Below, in pieces: positions 35,761-45,196 of a stretch of DNA of 64,000 nt. The position numbers were made by a program, and so were the translations under genes. The notes below the pieces were generated by a model. That model was given only the letters and a program-made list of their open reading frames with translations. It did no database searches and was not told where the DNA came from. The number at the start of each line of letters is the position of its first letter. Positions within the stretch are counted from its first letter, which is position 1. Source of the DNA: Campylobacter concisus (GTDB lineage Bacteria; Campylobacterota; Campylobacteria; Campylobacterales; Campylobacteraceae); NCBI RefSeq assembly GCF_003048575.1, contig NZ_PIRZ01000002.1, positions 310,001 to 374,000 on the forward strand, given 5' to 3'.

Positions 35761-36799
35761 GAGCCATTATCCTCTTGTATGAAGCGTCGATTCGCTCTTT
35801 GCTGATCTTTTTCTCATTTACAGCATCGATTATGATCTGAGTGACTAGATCGGCTGTTCTTTGGTTATTTATCTTAAACTCGCTAAAAAGTAAGATGTCG
35901 CCACCAGCGTTTATAAATTTCACCACTTTTTGCGCTAAAGCTTCGTCGCCAACGCCTTTCATCAGTATATCATCGCTGATAACCACGCCATTAAATTTAA
36001 GCTCATTTCGCAAGAGATCGGTTATTATTTTTTTAGAAAGTGTGGCTGGATTGTCCTCGTCGATGCCCTTTACAAAAAGGTGTCCAATCATGATGATCTG
36101 CGCTCTACCTGTGCTTATCGCGTCTTTGTATGGCAGTAGCGCATCTTTGCTTAACGTGACCTCGCTCTTATTTTTATGTGAGTCCTCTTTTGAGCTGCCG
36201 TGCCCTGGGAAGTGTTTAAGCGTCGTTAGGATGCTCTGCTCTTTAAATGCGTCCATAAAAGCATCAGCATAGATCACCACCTTGCTTGCATACTCGCTAA
36301 ACGCCCTTTGCTTTGCAGCGATAATCGGAGAGCTTTCATCGTGCAGATCGACCACTGGGGCGAAATTTAAATTTATGCCGCACTCCTTTAAATTTATAGC
36401 CATTTTTAAGTAGAGATCGTATGCACTTTTGATATCAAGCGTACTTGCGACCTCGTATGCGCTAGGATATGGGCCGTCAAAGCTCTTATCCTTCATGCGG
36501 CTTACATTGCCGCCCTCTTCGTCAATAGCGATAAAAATTTTAGGACTTTTTTCTTTGATTGCTTTTATGCTAGATTTTAGCTGGACTTTGTTGGTGATGT
36601 TTCTGCCAAGTAGCATCACACCGCCAAATCTCTCATATCCAGCGTCACTTAACATCGCGCGAAACGCAGCGTCTTTTGTACTAGCTCCGTTAAAGCCAAC
36701 CATTATCATTTGCGAGACTTTGGCTCTTAGGCTCACTTCTGCGCCATTAAGCCCCAAAGCAAAAATGGCCACAAAAAGTATAAATTTTAATGCTTTCAT
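35744..36799 (-). CDS. nagZ: Glycoside hydrolase family 3 protein (NagZ-like beta-N-acetylhexosaminidase)
   Basis: The 351-residue protein has a signal peptide (residues about 3-19, LNGAEV end) and a GH3 TIM barrel. Family marks are AIDEEGGNVSRMKD near residue 91, LKHFPGHGSSKEDSHK near 190 (the NagZ loop with the catalytic His) and VISDDILMKGV near 270 (the nucleophile Asp). NagZ enzymes cut GlcNAc from muropeptides; an exported form would act in the periplasm, where E. coli NagZ does not. It overlaps gpsA by four bases. Confidence 0.88.
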   Translation of the reverse strand: MKALKFILFVAIFALGLNGAEVSLRAKVSQMIMVGFNGASTKDAAFRAMLSDAGYERFGGVMLLGRNITNKVQLKSSIKAIKEKSPKIFIAIDEEGGNVSRMKDKSFDGPYPSAYEVASTLDIKSAYDLYLKMAINLKECGINLNFAPVVDLHDESSPIIAAKQRAFSEYASKVVIYADAFMDAFKEQSILTTLKHFPGHGSSKEDSHKNKSEVTLSKDALLPYKDAISTGRAQIIMIGHLFVKGIDEDNPATLSKKIITDLLRNELKFNGVVISDDILMKGVGDEALAQKVVKFINAGGDILLFSEFKINNQRTADLVTQIIIDAVNEKKISKERIDASYKRIMALKAKL

Positions 36800-37686
36800 C
36801 TTCTTCCTAAAAGTGATTTTACACTCTCAAAAACGTCTTTGCCATTTAGCATATTTTCAACCTCGCTAGCGATAGGCACATATATACCCTTTTCTTTGGC
36901 GATCTTGCTAATAGCCCTTGCAGTATCGACGCCCTCAGCCACTTCGCCAAGCTCATTTAAAATTTTTTCTAATCTCTCGTGCCTTGCGATACCAAGACCT
37001 ACGCGGTAGTTGCGCGAAAGTATCGATGAGGCAGTCAAAAAAAGATCACCTGCACCGCTTAGCCCCATAAATGTATCATCTTTTGCACCAAAAAATTTGC
37101 CAAATCTAGCCATCTCAACAAGCCCTCGTGAAATAAGGCTTGCTCTTGCATTGTTACCAAGACCAAGTCCGTCACAGATACCCCCAGCTATGGCGATCAC
37201 GTTTTTATACGCCCCACACACTTCAGCTCCAATCACATCATCTGAGGTATAGGCTTTCATATAGCTTGGAAAAAATGAGGCAAATTTTAAAGCTAAATTT
37301 TCATTTTTAGAATTTACCACCAAAGCACAAGGAAGCTTCTGCATGATCTCTTTTGCAAAGGTCGGTCCTGAGAGAAAGGCCAAATTTTCTCTATCAACAA
37401 AGTCTTCATAAATTTCATTTAAAAATTTAAGATTTGCCGTGTCTATGCCCTTGCTAGCGACTAAGATCTTTTGGCCTTTGTTTTTGTAGTTTTGCTTTAG
37501 CCATAAATTTGTAGCTTGAGTTGGGATCGTGCAGACTAGATATTCGCATTCCAAAGCTTCATCCAAGCTTACAAAATTTGAAATCTCTCTTGGCGTTCTT
37601 GAGCTGATGACGCACTCGTTATTTTCACTAAATGCGTGAAATAGCGCACTGCCCCACTTGCCAGCTCCAATAACTGCTATGCTCAT
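36796..37686 (-). CDS. gpsA: Glycerol-3-phosphate dehydrogenase [NAD(P)+]
   Basis: GpsA makes sn-glycerol 3-phosphate for phospholipids. It starts IAVIGAGKWGSALF, the dinucleotide-binding loop. Other marks are FLSGPTFAKEI near residue 115, the catalytic-Lys region VCGAYKNVIAIAGGI near 165 and GLSGAGDLFLT near 217. Length 296 is that of the short Campylobacter form. It is followed by nagZ (4-base overlap) and preceded by gatB (12-base gap). Confidence 0.97.
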   Translation of the reverse strand: MSIAVIGAGKWGSALFHAFSENNECVISSRTPREISNFVSLDEALECEYLVCTIPTQATNLWLKQNYKNKGQKILVASKGIDTANLKFLNEIYEDFVDRENLAFLSGPTFAKEIMQKLPCALVVNSKNENLALKFASFFPSYMKAYTSDDVIGAEVCGAYKNVIAIAGGICDGLGLGNNARASLISRGLVEMARFGKFFGAKDDTFMGLSGAGDLFLTASSILSRNYRVGLGIARHERLEKILNELGEVAEGVDTARAISKIAKEKGIYVPIASEVENMLNGKDVFESVKSLLGRR

Positions 37687-37698
37687 TTTAGCCCTTTT

Positions 37699-39120
37699 TT
37701 AGCCTATTTTGGCCTTTAAAAGCTCATTGACCTTGCCTGGATTAAAGGCACCCTTGCCCTCTTTCATCACCTGACCGACAAAGAAGCCAAACATCTTATC
37801 TTTGCCGTTTTTATACTCTTCGACTTTGTCAGTATTTGCAGCCAAAATTTGATCTATGATCGCAATAATCGCTGAGTCGTCGCTCACTTGTTTTAAGCCA
37901 AGCTTTTCGATGACACTATCGACGTCCGCGTCATTTTCCATAAGGTAGTCAAGCACCTCTTTTGCAGCCTTGCCACTTATCGTTCCATCTTCTATGCGTT
38001 TTAGTAAATTTATCATCTTGGTGCTGCCAACTGGGCTTGTCTCGATCGTTACGCCGTTATTTAAGCGACCAAGAAGCTCGACTATGAGCCACGTAGTAGC
38101 GAGCTTTGGTTGAATTCCAGCAGCGATCAGCTCTTCAAAATATCTAGCCATCTCAACGCTTTGAGTTAAATTTAGTGCATCACTCTCTTTTACGCCTAGC
38201 TCACTAACATATCTTGCGACCTTTTGCTCGGCAAGCTCTGGAATTTTTATCGCTTCGTTATACATATCTTCTGGGATCTCAACTGGCAGCAAGTCAGGAT
38301 CAGGGAAGTATCTATACTCCGCACTATCCTCTTTGCCACGCATAGATCTTGTCACTAAATTTGTCGTGTCAAACAGCCTTGTCTCTTGATAGACTTCTTG
38401 GTCGTATTTGCCATCTTCCCAAGCTGCACTTTGGCGCTCCACCTCGTAATCGATCGCTTTTTGGATAAATTTAAATGAGTTTAGATTTTTTATCTCAACT
38501 CTTGTATAAAGCTTGGTATCGCCTTTTGGACGGATAGAGACGTTTGCGTCGCAGCGGAAGCTACCTTCCTGCATATTTGCGTCGCTGATATTTAAAAAGC
38601 GAAGGATTGAGTGTAGTTTTTTAAGATAAGCCACCGCCTCGTCGCTACTTCTAAGGTCTGGCTCGCTAACTATCTCAAGAAGCGGCGTGCCAGCTCTATT
38701 TAGATCAACCAGACTCTCGATTTCTTCGTGGATGTTCTTGCCAGCGTCCTCTTCAAGGTGTGCTCTTGTTACGCCGATGCGTTTTTTAGTACCATTTACG
38801 TCGATTATTAGCTCGCCACCTTCTACGATAGGAATCTCAAACTGTGAAATTTGATAGGCCTTTGGGAGATCCGGATAGAAGTAGTTTTTTCTATTAAAGA
38901 CTGATTTTTTATTTATCTTAGCGTTTATCGCCGTACCAAAGCTGATCGCTTTTTTGACAGCTTCTTTGTTTAGCACAGGTAGCGCTCCAGGAAGTGCTAG
39001 GCAGGTTGGGCAAACGTGAGTATTTGCCTCGTCACCGAAGCTAGTTGAGCAAGAGCAGAAAATTTTAGTTTTTGTATTAAGCTGAGTATGAACTTCTAAA
39101 CCGATAACGACTTCAAACAT
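37699..39120 (-). CDS. gatB: Asp-tRNA(Asn)/Glu-tRNA(Gln) amidotransferase subunit B
   Basis: GatB with GatA and GatC converts mischarged Glu-tRNA(Gln) and Asp-tRNA(Asn), the route used by bacteria lacking GlnRS or AsnRS. The protein starts [15 protein letters not shown] with CPTCLALPG near residue 37; the C-terminal tail domain (GATB/YqeY) has [15 protein letters not shown] near the end. I set the ATG at 39120, with AAAGG seven bases upstream; a longer frame to 39144 has no better RBS. Length is 473 residues. The other subunits are not in the window. Confidence 0.96.
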   Translation of the reverse strand: MFEVVIGLEVHTQLNTKTKIFCSCSTSFGDEANTHVCPTCLALPGALPVLNKEAVKKAISFGTAINAKINKKSVFNRKNYFYPDLPKAYQISQFEIPIVEGGELIIDVNGTKKRIGVTRAHLEEDAGKNIHEEIESLVDLNRAGTPLLEIVSEPDLRSSDEAVAYLKKLHSILRFLNISDANMQEGSFRCDANVSIRPKGDTKLYTRVEIKNLNSFKFIQKAIDYEVERQSAAWEDGKYDQEVYQETRLFDTTNLVTRSMRGKEDSAEYRYFPDPDLLPVEIPEDMYNEAIKIPELAEQKVARYVSELGVKESDALNLTQSVEMARYFEELIAAGIQPKLATTWLIVELLGRLNNGVTIETSPVGSTKMINLLKRIEDGTISGKAAKEVLDYLMENDADVDSVIEKLGLKQVSDDSAIIAIIDQILAANTDKVEEYKNGKDKMFGFFVGQVMKEGKGAFNPGKVNELLKAKIG

Positions 39121-39253
39121 ATTTTTACCTTTAAATTTATGCAAATTTTTAAGGCATATTTTAGCGATACTTTCTTTTAAAATATCTAAAAATGAGCGTT
39201 TTGACTGGAAAATAAAGAAGGTGATTTAGAAATTTAAAGAATTTTAAAAAGTA

Positions 39254-39277
39254 AAAGCCATATAAAAATATGGCTTT
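39254..39277 (-). terminator. Rho-independent terminator after atpB
   Basis: A 9-base-pair stem AAAGCCATA / TATGGCTTT with a 6-base loop lies six bases past the atpB stop. On the minus strand it is followed by TACTTTTTAAAATT. Confidence 0.75.
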
Positions 39278-39282
39278 AAATT

Positions 39283-39966
39283 TTAATGCTCGTGCTCACT
39301 AATAGCAACGGCACCAGCTAGATAAACGTAAGTTAGCATCATAAAGATAAATGTTTGCAAAACAGCCATAAGCGTTAGAAGCGCAAAAGCTGGAAGTGGA
39401 GCAAACCAAGGCGCAAGTGTAAGCATCGCAAGTAAGAACAAATCATCGCCTTTGATGTTACCAAAAAGACGAAATGATAGCGAAACTACACGTGAAAGAT
39501 GCGAGATGACTTCAACTGGAAACATAATAGGAGCTAGAAATTTATTCGGCCCCATAAAGTGCCCAAAGTATTTGAAAAATCCATTTTCTCTAATGCCCTC
39601 AAAGTTGTAATAAACAAATACAACTAAAGCCAAAACTAGAGTTAAATTTAGACTTGATGTTGGTGACTCAAATCCAGGAATAATACCTACAACATTTGAA
39701 AAAAATACGATAAAACCGATAGTTGCAACAAGTGGGAGATATTTCCTTGCTAGTTTTTCACTACCTAAAGTATCTCTTCCCATAGATATAACACCCTCTA
39801 AATAAGCTTCAACTATATTTTGAAGACCTCTTGGTACAAGCTGCATCTTACTCCTTGCTATATAAGCAACTATGATAACAATCAAAGCTACAAGCAGAAA
39901 GTGAAACGCATAGATAAAGGCGTGGGAGCTATTTAGGAAATTTGAAAATAGAAACAAATCTTTCAT
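39283..39966 (-). CDS. atpB: ATP synthase F0 subunit a
   Basis: Subunit a forms the proton half-channels of F0. The 227 residues have several helices; the essential Arg is in [16 protein letters not shown] near residue 167 and the last helices have the expected polar residues ([14 protein letters not shown], with Gln). In Campylobacter atpB stands away from the main atp operon, as here, so isolation is normal. A hairpin follows the stop. Confidence 0.97.
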   Translation of the reverse strand: MKDLFLFSNFLNSSHAFIYAFHFLLVALIVIIVAYIARSKMQLVPRGLQNIVEAYLEGVISMGRDTLGSEKLARKYLPLVATIGFIVFFSNVVGIIPGFESPTSSLNLTLVLALVVFVYYNFEGIRENGFFKYFGHFMGPNKFLAPIMFPVEVISHLSRVVSLSFRLFGNIKGDDLFLLAMLTLAPWFAPLPAFALLTLMAVLQTFIFMMLTYVYLAGAVAISEHEH

Positions 39967-40031
39967 TAATTTACCTTGGATTTAGAATTTTGCGTGATTG
40001 TAACAAAATTATTGTTAAAACATTTTTAATT

Positions 40032-40793
40032 TTAAGCCTTGAAGTAGTCAAAAAGCAGTTTGCAAATGGTCACTGCAACTACCATTAGAAACATTGTTCT
40101 AATAAATTTTACTTCTCTTTTAATGACAAGATTTGATCCAAAATATGCGCCTAAAATTTGACCAACTGCCATCAAAAGTCCAACAGCCCAAAGCATCTGC
40201 CCACCAGCTATAAAAATGCCAAGGGCAACGATATTGCTAGTAAAATTTAAGAGTTTTGTATGAGCGACAGCCTTTTTTAAATTTAGCCCAATTAATACTA
40301 CTATCGCAAATGTCCAAAAAGAGCCTGTTCCTGGACCAAAAAAACCATCATAAAAGCCAAGCATTAGTCCAAAAACTACATAAAATAGCTTTTCATTCAT
40401 CTTTGCAACTCTATCATTTTCACCGACTTTTGGCATAAAAAGTGTATAGATAAAAATAGCAATCAGTAAAAATGGGATAATTATCTTTAAAAAATTTGTA
40501 TTTAAAAATAGGATAACCACCGCTCCGATGATAGCTCCAATGAAAGTAAAAACGATACCTACAAAGCACTCTTTATAATTAATTAATCCCCGTTTTGTAA
40601 AATTTAGAGTCGCTGTAAAGCTACCAAAAACTCCTTGAAGCTTATTTGTGCCAAGTGCAAGGTGTGGTGGCACACCCATCGCCATAATAGCTGGAAGCGT
40701 TATAAGCCCACCTCCACCAGCGATAGAATCGATAAAACCGCCTAAAAATGCAGCTACAAAAAAAACGACATAGCTAAGTAGATCAAATTCCAT
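40032..40793 (-). CDS. TauE/SafE (TSUP) family permease
   Basis: A 253-residue protein with about eight hydrophobic segments. The N-terminal LGGFIDSIAGGGGLITLPA is the TSUP signature, and FYDGFFGPGTGSF near residue 143 is its second-half repeat. The family exports sulfite or sulfoacetate-type anions; the substrate here is unknown. It is a single gene with gaps on both sides. Confidence 0.9.
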   Translation of the reverse strand: MEFDLLSYVVFFVAAFLGGFIDSIAGGGGLITLPAIMAMGVPPHLALGTNKLQGVFGSFTATLNFTKRGLINYKECFVGIVFTFIGAIIGAVVILFLNTNFLKIIIPFLLIAIFIYTLFMPKVGENDRVAKMNEKLFYVVFGLMLGFYDGFFGPGTGSFWTFAIVVLIGLNLKKAVAHTKLLNFTSNIVALGIFIAGGQMLWAVGLLMAVGQILGAYFGSNLVIKREVKFIRTMFLMVVAVTICKLLFDYFKA

Positions 40794-40901
40794 TTTTTGT
40801 TCTTTTGATAATTGAAATAAAAGCAGATTGTAATTTATTTGTACTTATCTTTTTGTAAAATTTTTATATTTAAAATGAGAGATTTTTAAAATTTATAAAT
40901 T

Positions 40902-40938
40902 TAAACGAGCCTTTAGATCTAGCTCAAAGACTCGTTTA
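40902..40938 (-). terminator. Rho-independent terminator after sodC
   Basis: On the minus strand TAAACGAGTCTTT pairs with AAAGGCTCGTTTA (13 pairs with one U-G) around an 11-base loop, ten bases past the sodC stop. The G-U pair works only on the minus strand, which supports the direction. Confidence 0.7.
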
Positions 40939-40947
40939 TTAAAGTGA

Positions 40948-41484
40948 CTACTTAATAACGCCACAAAGCATTCTAGCACCGCCACCGCCAAGTGCTTTTG
41001 GGTTGTCGCTATGATTATCACCACCAACATGAACCATTAGTGAGTGACCTTTTAGCTCGTCAAGACTCTTTATCTTTGGAGCTAGCACTGGATAGTTCGC
41101 ATTGCCCTCAGTATCTACGTAAAGTGCTGGCAAATCGCCTTTGTGACCCTTGTCGTCCCATGCAAAAGAGTGCATCTTTGTGCCAGCTGGATCCCAGTGA
41201 CCGCCTGCTTTCATACCAAGGCCTTTTTCAGTCGCACCACAGTCAGCATTTTCATGGATGTGAAATCCGTGTAGTCCTGCAGTAAGTCCTTTTAAATTTG
41301 GAAAAAATGCAACGCCGTAGTTTGTCTTAACAGCTACTACTTCGCCGACACTCTTATCGCCCTTCTCGCTTAGTTCATTAACAGGTATAACTAGATGCTC
41401 TCCAGCTTTTGCATCAAAGTGATGACCTTCGTGAGCAAAAAGCAAAGTTCCTAGAACTGCACTTAGTAAAACGATTTTTTTCAT
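40948..41484 (-). CDS. sodC: Periplasmic Cu,Zn superoxide dismutase
   Basis: SodC dismutates superoxide in the periplasm. A signal peptide covers about residues 1-17 (ending LLFAHEG). Copper and zinc ligands are in [13 protein letters not shown] near residue 75 and in [12 protein letters not shown] and the late [11 protein letters not shown]; a Cys pair (ADCG, LCGVI) forms the usual disulfide. The early [13 protein letters not shown] is extra His-rich sequence. Length 178 is normal. C. jejuni strains generally rely on SodB, so sodC fits another species of the genus. Confidence 0.95.
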   Translation of the reverse strand: MKKIVLLSAVLGTLLFAHEGHHFDAKAGEHLVIPVNELSEKGDKSVGEVVAVKTNYGVAFFPNLKGLTAGLHGFHIHENADCGATEKGLGMKAGGHWDPAGTKMHSFAWDDKGHKGDLPALYVDTEGNANYPVLAPKIKSLDELKGHSLMVHVGGDNHSDNPKALGGGGARMLCGVIK

Positions 41485-41550
41485 ACAAGCTCCTTATGGA
41501 TAAAATTGTATGGCAAGTCTACCCTAAATTTAAAAATTTAGCAATAATTT

Positions 41551-42318
41551 TTATTTTTTGAGATTTTTTATGATAGTTTCTAACTCTTTACTCTGCCCTA
41601 TTCTATAAAGCGCGAAGTCGTATTTTATCGGGTCTAGCTCGTCAAATTCTCTAAGTTTTTTTGTAAGATCCATGACTGCTTTGAAATCGTAGCTCTTTCT
41701 GTTTATAAGTCCTAAATTTAAAGAAACTCTATGCGTATGAACATCAAGCGGCATCAAAAGCCTATCTTTTGGTAAATTTTTAAATAATCCAAGGTCGATG
41801 TCGCTATCCCTTACCATCCAGCGAAGATACATGTTATAGCGTTTATATGGGCTTTGTGGCTCTTTATCAAAACTCTTACCAAAGAAAAACTCATATCCGT
41901 CCGAGCGGTAAGAATTTAGCTTATATATAAATTTGATAAGCTCATTTACGCCCTCTATCATCTCGCCATTTTTTGCAAGGCCTTGACGTAAAATTTCCTC
42001 TATCTCGCCCTCTTTTTTAAGGCGTGAGAGAGTGATAAAAATTTCTTTTACGTCGTTTTCATTTTGAAAGCGGTATTTGAAATTTGATAAATTTTTCTTG
42101 ATATTTTTCTCACTCTCATAAAGCAAGCTAAAATCAAGCGAATTTAGAAATTTTACTATCATTTTTGCGTTGCCATATGCAAATAACGCACAAATGAGCG
42201 CTATATTTGGCTCTTTAAATTTAGAGGCGACTTGGAGTGGGTCTGGGGCGTCAAATAGCCCCGAGTTTGTATTTTTACTAAGTACGTGCGAGTCTAAAAG
42301 GCTCTTTAGTTCGCTCAT
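41551..42318 (-). CDS. TIGR02757-family protein
   Basis: A conserved 255-residue protein of unknown function, recognisable by PLQVASKFKEPNIALICALFAYGNAKMI near residue 22-50 (read in two parts), RWMVRDSDIDLGLF near 165 and MPLDVHTHRVSLNLGL near 188, followed by DPIKYDFALYRIGQ near the end. The DVHTHR and DFALYRIG segments recall HhH-GPD DNA glycosylase layout, but no activity is known to me. It overlaps the flgK stop by four bases on the same strand. Confidence 0.85.
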   Translation of the reverse strand: MSELKSLLDSHVLSKNTNSGLFDAPDPLQVASKFKEPNIALICALFAYGNAKMIVKFLNSLDFSLLYESEKNIKKNLSNFKYRFQNENDVKEIFITLSRLKKEGEIEEILRQGLAKNGEMIEGVNELIKFIYKLNSYRSDGYEFFFGKSFDKEPQSPYKRYNMYLRWMVRDSDIDLGLFKNLPKDRLLMPLDVHTHRVSLNLGLINRKSYDFKAVMDLTKKLREFDELDPIKYDFALYRIGQSKELETIIKNLKK

Positions 42319-44186
42319 TGTTTTAGTGAAAGAAGTGTGTCAAGCATCTGATCAACGGTCGTGATGATCTTTGCCGCTGCGCCGTAACTTGCTTGAAAGC
42401 GGATCAAATTTGTAAGCTCTTCGTTCGTATCTACGCCACTTGTTGATTGAAATTCCTCTTCAGCTGTCTTTTGCAAAGACGTATTTGTATCGTGGATCGT
42501 ATTATTCGCCTCTGTATCACTCGCCATGTCAGTCGTAAGATAGCGGTAATATCCCTCGATCGTCTCATCTCTATCAAGCGCTATGCCACTTGAGTAAAAG
42601 GTCTGCTTTTGATACTGAAGCTGGATCATTTTATTTGCAACTTCATTATTTCCGATAACTGGCTTTGAGTAGGCACGAAGCTTTGTGTGGTCTTGGGTAA
42701 AATTTTGATTTATGCCGATACTATTTGAGTCAGTACCTGAAAAAAATCTATTTATGCCAACAGCGCCTGGAAAATTTGTGCCGTGATCGACTATCGATAT
42801 GCTATAAAGCCCTTGAGCTTGTTTTGGAATGAGAGAAAATGTGCCTTTTTTAGTATTTTTATCATAAAAATATGACGCCTCAAAAAAGTCATCAACGTCA
42901 TTTAGCATATTATTGTCTTTATTGTCATCTGAGTTTGAGTTAAAGTCTTTGACGATAGAGTTGCCATATCTTGTATCATTCATCGTCGTCGTACCATTTA
43001 CATTTATAGTTTTTCTGGCCACGACATTGCCTTTGTTATCATAAACAATAGCTTCAAAACTTCCGTTTCTTATACTATTATCATGATTCATCAACGTCTT
43101 ATCGCCTTCTAAATAACTTATCGGATCTGAGTTAGAAATTTCAACTGCGGATTCGGCATAGATATTATTTGTACTTGTTATCAAGGTTTTACTAAATGTA
43201 TTTAAATTATCAATGTATTTTTGGATCGTTCCATCGCTAAATTTATCATTATCTGGCTCGTAGTTTCTACCCCTAAGATCAAGTGCAGCTCCGATTTTAC
43301 CGCCTGTAATCTTTTCTTCCATTGGGATTCTTCTGCCATCTTCTCTTTCATAATAAATTTTTGTATATCGTCCACTTTCAGTTGAACTCATAGAAATTTC
43401 ATGAAAATTTACACCATCAACGATACTTACACCGCCAATATTTAGATTGTAGTATTTTCCTTGATCTGTTATTCCTGTATCTACCCTAGAATTGCTCTTT
43501 AGATCACTTTTATAAACTGCTGTATTTACCAGCTTTGACATCGCAAGCTCAAGCTCATCACGTTTATCACGAAGATCATTTGCATTTATTTTTATACCAG
43601 CGTCCGCGCCTGATTCTATTCTTTGGATTTGCTTATTAATATTTGCTATTTGCCTGCCTAGCGAATTTATCTCATTTATATTTATTTTTATCGTTTCATC
43701 AATCTTTTCATGCATATCATAAAGCATCTTTGACGAGCGGTTAATACTTGCAGTCAATACACTTGCTTTATTTATCAAATTTACTTTTTGAGCACCTGCA
43801 TTAGGGTTTGAAGCAAAGTTATTCCATGCGGAAAAATACTCCTGAATATCTTTCACCATTCCATTATCTTTTAGGTCAGGAAAATATTTTGTAGCTTCTT
43901 GTAAAATTCTTTGTTTATAGGCTGTATTTTCTAAATTTGACGATGAGTATTTTAGTCTTGAGTAGGCAAACTCATCATGAAGCCTTGTTATAGTATCTAC
44001 TTGTGTGCCTGTGCCAACTCCGCCAGGGACTGTATTCATCGCTGGAGATGCAGATTGGACAACACGCTGCCTTGTATAGTAGTTGCTATCGGCATTTGCG
44101 ATATTATTTCCGGTTGTACTTATTTGAAGCTGGGCTGCATTTAGTCCTGAAACACCCGTGCCTAATGACATAAAAATATTAGCCAT
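42315..44186 (-). CDS. flgK: FlgK, flagellar hook-associated protein 1
   Basis: FlgK joins hook to filament. The N terminus MSLGTGVSGLNAAQLQISTTGNNIANADSNYYTR (read in parts over residues 6-40) is the rod/hook family start. The C terminus ends with the helical VDTNEELTNLIRFQASYGAAAKIITT...LLSLKQ pattern. The middle is variable. Length 623 is normal. It is the last flagellar gene of the flgI-J-M-N-K run and is three bases from flgN. Confidence 0.97.
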   Translation of the reverse strand: MANIFMSLGTGVSGLNAAQLQISTTGNNIANADSNYYTRQRVVQSASPAMNTVPGGVGTGTQVDTITRLHDEFAYSRLKYSSSNLENTAYKQRILQEATKYFPDLKDNGMVKDIQEYFSAWNNFASNPNAGAQKVNLINKASVLTASINRSSKMLYDMHEKIDETIKININEINSLGRQIANINKQIQRIESGADAGIKINANDLRDKRDELELAMSKLVNTAVYKSDLKSNSRVDTGITDQGKYYNLNIGGVSIVDGVNFHEISMSSTESGRYTKIYYEREDGRRIPMEEKITGGKIGAALDLRGRNYEPDNDKFSDGTIQKYIDNLNTFSKTLITSTNNIYAESAVEISNSDPISYLEGDKTLMNHDNSIRNGSFEAIVYDNKGNVVARKTINVNGTTTMNDTRYGNSIVKDFNSNSDDNKDNNMLNDVDDFFEASYFYDKNTKKGTFSLIPKQAQGLYSISIVDHGTNFPGAVGINRFFSGTDSNSIGINQNFTQDHTKLRAYSKPVIGNNEVANKMIQLQYQKQTFYSSGIALDRDETIEGYYRYLTTDMASDTEANNTIHDTNTSLQKTAEEEFQSTSGVDTNEELTNLIRFQASYGAAAKIITTVDQMLDTLLSLKQ

Positions 44187-44189
44187 TTT

Positions 44190-44621
44190 TTAAACCCTTG
44201 ATTTATAAAAATTATTATCTATGCTATTTCCATCTTGGCCGTATTCACTTGCTTTAGTACCAAAAATTTTTTCATTAAGTGAGTCAAAAAATTCTTTAAC
44301 AGCAACAACATGTCTTGCATATTCTTTATTTACTTTATGTAAATTTTCAAGCTTTGAACGCATAAGAACAAGCTTTGACTTCACTTCATCGTCTAAAACG
44401 CTAGCAAGTGTAGTCGTACCGCTCTCTTTTGATACCTTTAAAAGCTCTTTATCTAGTGCTCTTTTGGTATCTTCAAATGCACGAACTAAGGCATTTTTTT
44501 TCTTTACACTCTCATCAACGCTTGAGTGCTTTGCCTCTTTTATATTTGCGATATCTTGTATAGTTAAATTTATAAGCTCATCAAGCTCGCCTATAGCCTC
44601 GTCCAAAAGCTTTTTTATCAT
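44190..44621 (-). CDS. flgN: FlgN-like export chaperone for hook-associated proteins
   Basis: This 143-residue all-helical protein sits between flgM and flgK, where FlgN, the chaperone of FlgK and FlgL, is found in Campylobacter. The sequence is charged and coiled-coil-like with no enzyme motif. The assignment rests on size, position and helical character, since FlgN sequences are poorly conserved. It is three bases upstream of flgK. Confidence 0.78.
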   Translation of the reverse strand: MIKKLLDEAIGELDELINLTIQDIANIKEAKHSSVDESVKKKNALVRAFEDTKRALDKELLKVSKESGTTTLASVLDDEVKSKLVLMRSKLENLHKVNKEYARHVVAVKEFFDSLNEKIFGTKASEYGQDGNSIDNNFYKSRV

Positions 44622-44634
44622 TTAAAGTCCTTAA

Positions 44635-44838
44635 TTACAGTAATGCATCAGCCACAGCCCTAGCCGTTTTTGAGATATCAACCTGATAAGTGCCATTTGC
44701 TATGGCATCAGCTATCTCTTTTAGCTTTGCGTTTTCGTTTGTTCTTACTTCTTTATTCTGAGTTTCGACCTTGGCATCGCTATTTTTATTTAGCGCATTT
44801 GCCTGAAAATTTGGTCTTTGGTTCAAAGGCCTTATCAT
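44635..44838 (-). CDS. flgM: FlgM, anti-sigma-28 factor
   Basis: FlgM binds FliA (sigma-28) until it is exported through the finished hook. The C-terminal half KLKEIADAIANGTYQVDISKTARAVADALL (read in parts) has the conserved IANGTYxVD segment and helices that hold sigma-28. I place the start at the second ATG, 44838 (67 aa), because AAGAGG is seven bases before it but touches the first ATG at 44844. A sigma-28 promoter lies just upstream, so FlgM makes a feedback loop. Confidence 0.9.
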   Translation of the reverse strand: MIRPLNQRPNFQANALNKNSDAKVETQNKEVRTNENAKLKEIADAIANGTYQVDISKTARAVADALL

Positions 44839-44873
44839 ATTCATACCTCTTAAAATAAAATGTTTATATCACT

Positions 44874-44900
44874 ACATCGGCAGAATATAAATTTACTTAA
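44874..44900 (-). promoter_or_regulatory. Sigma-28 (FliA) promoter for flgM
   Basis: On the minus strand TTAA, 15 bases, GCCGATGT match the FliA pattern TAAA-N15-GCCGATAA with exact spacing. The -10 part is nearly the same as that before flaG. The distance to the flgM start is about 35 bases. The -35 box lies in the end of flgJ. Confidence 0.78.
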
Positions 44901-45196
44901 GAGTCTCTCTTTAAAAAATCGTACAAAAGTTCTGAAAAACCAAGATTTCCGCTCAATGCTTTACTCATTGCATCGTTATACATCGACCTATAAATATCAC
45001 TACCAGCAGCCTTTGGATATAGCGAGTTGTGCTCGTCTTCTTTTAAAGCAATATCAAGTACAGCCTTTACCATATATGCCTCAAATGCATCAGTTTGCTC
45101 TTTTAAAAGTGCATCTTGTTTAGCATTTGTATTTTTTATCTTATTTGCCGAAATTTCATTGTATGAATTTAACGCTAAGGTGTTATCTATTTGCAT
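44897..45196 (-). CDS. flgJ: FlgJ-like rod-binding protein (single domain)
   Basis: The 99 residues match the N-terminal rod-binding domain of FlgJ ([20 protein letters not shown] near residue 31; [16 protein letters not shown] near 67; [13 protein letters not shown] at the end). The muramidase domain of enteric FlgJ is absent, which is usual in epsilonproteobacteria, so another hydrolase must open the peptidoglycan. It overlaps flgI by one base (TAATG). Confidence 0.88.
   Translation of the reverse strand: MQIDNTLALNSYNEISANKIKNTNAKQDALLKEQTDAFEAYMVKAVLDIALKEDEHNSLYPKAAGSDIYRSMYNDAMSKALSGNLGFSELLYDFLKRDS

Noticed and set aside
39283..39966. atpB isolated from an atp operon as a sign of rearrangement
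   Set aside because: A separate atpB is the normal state in Campylobacter.
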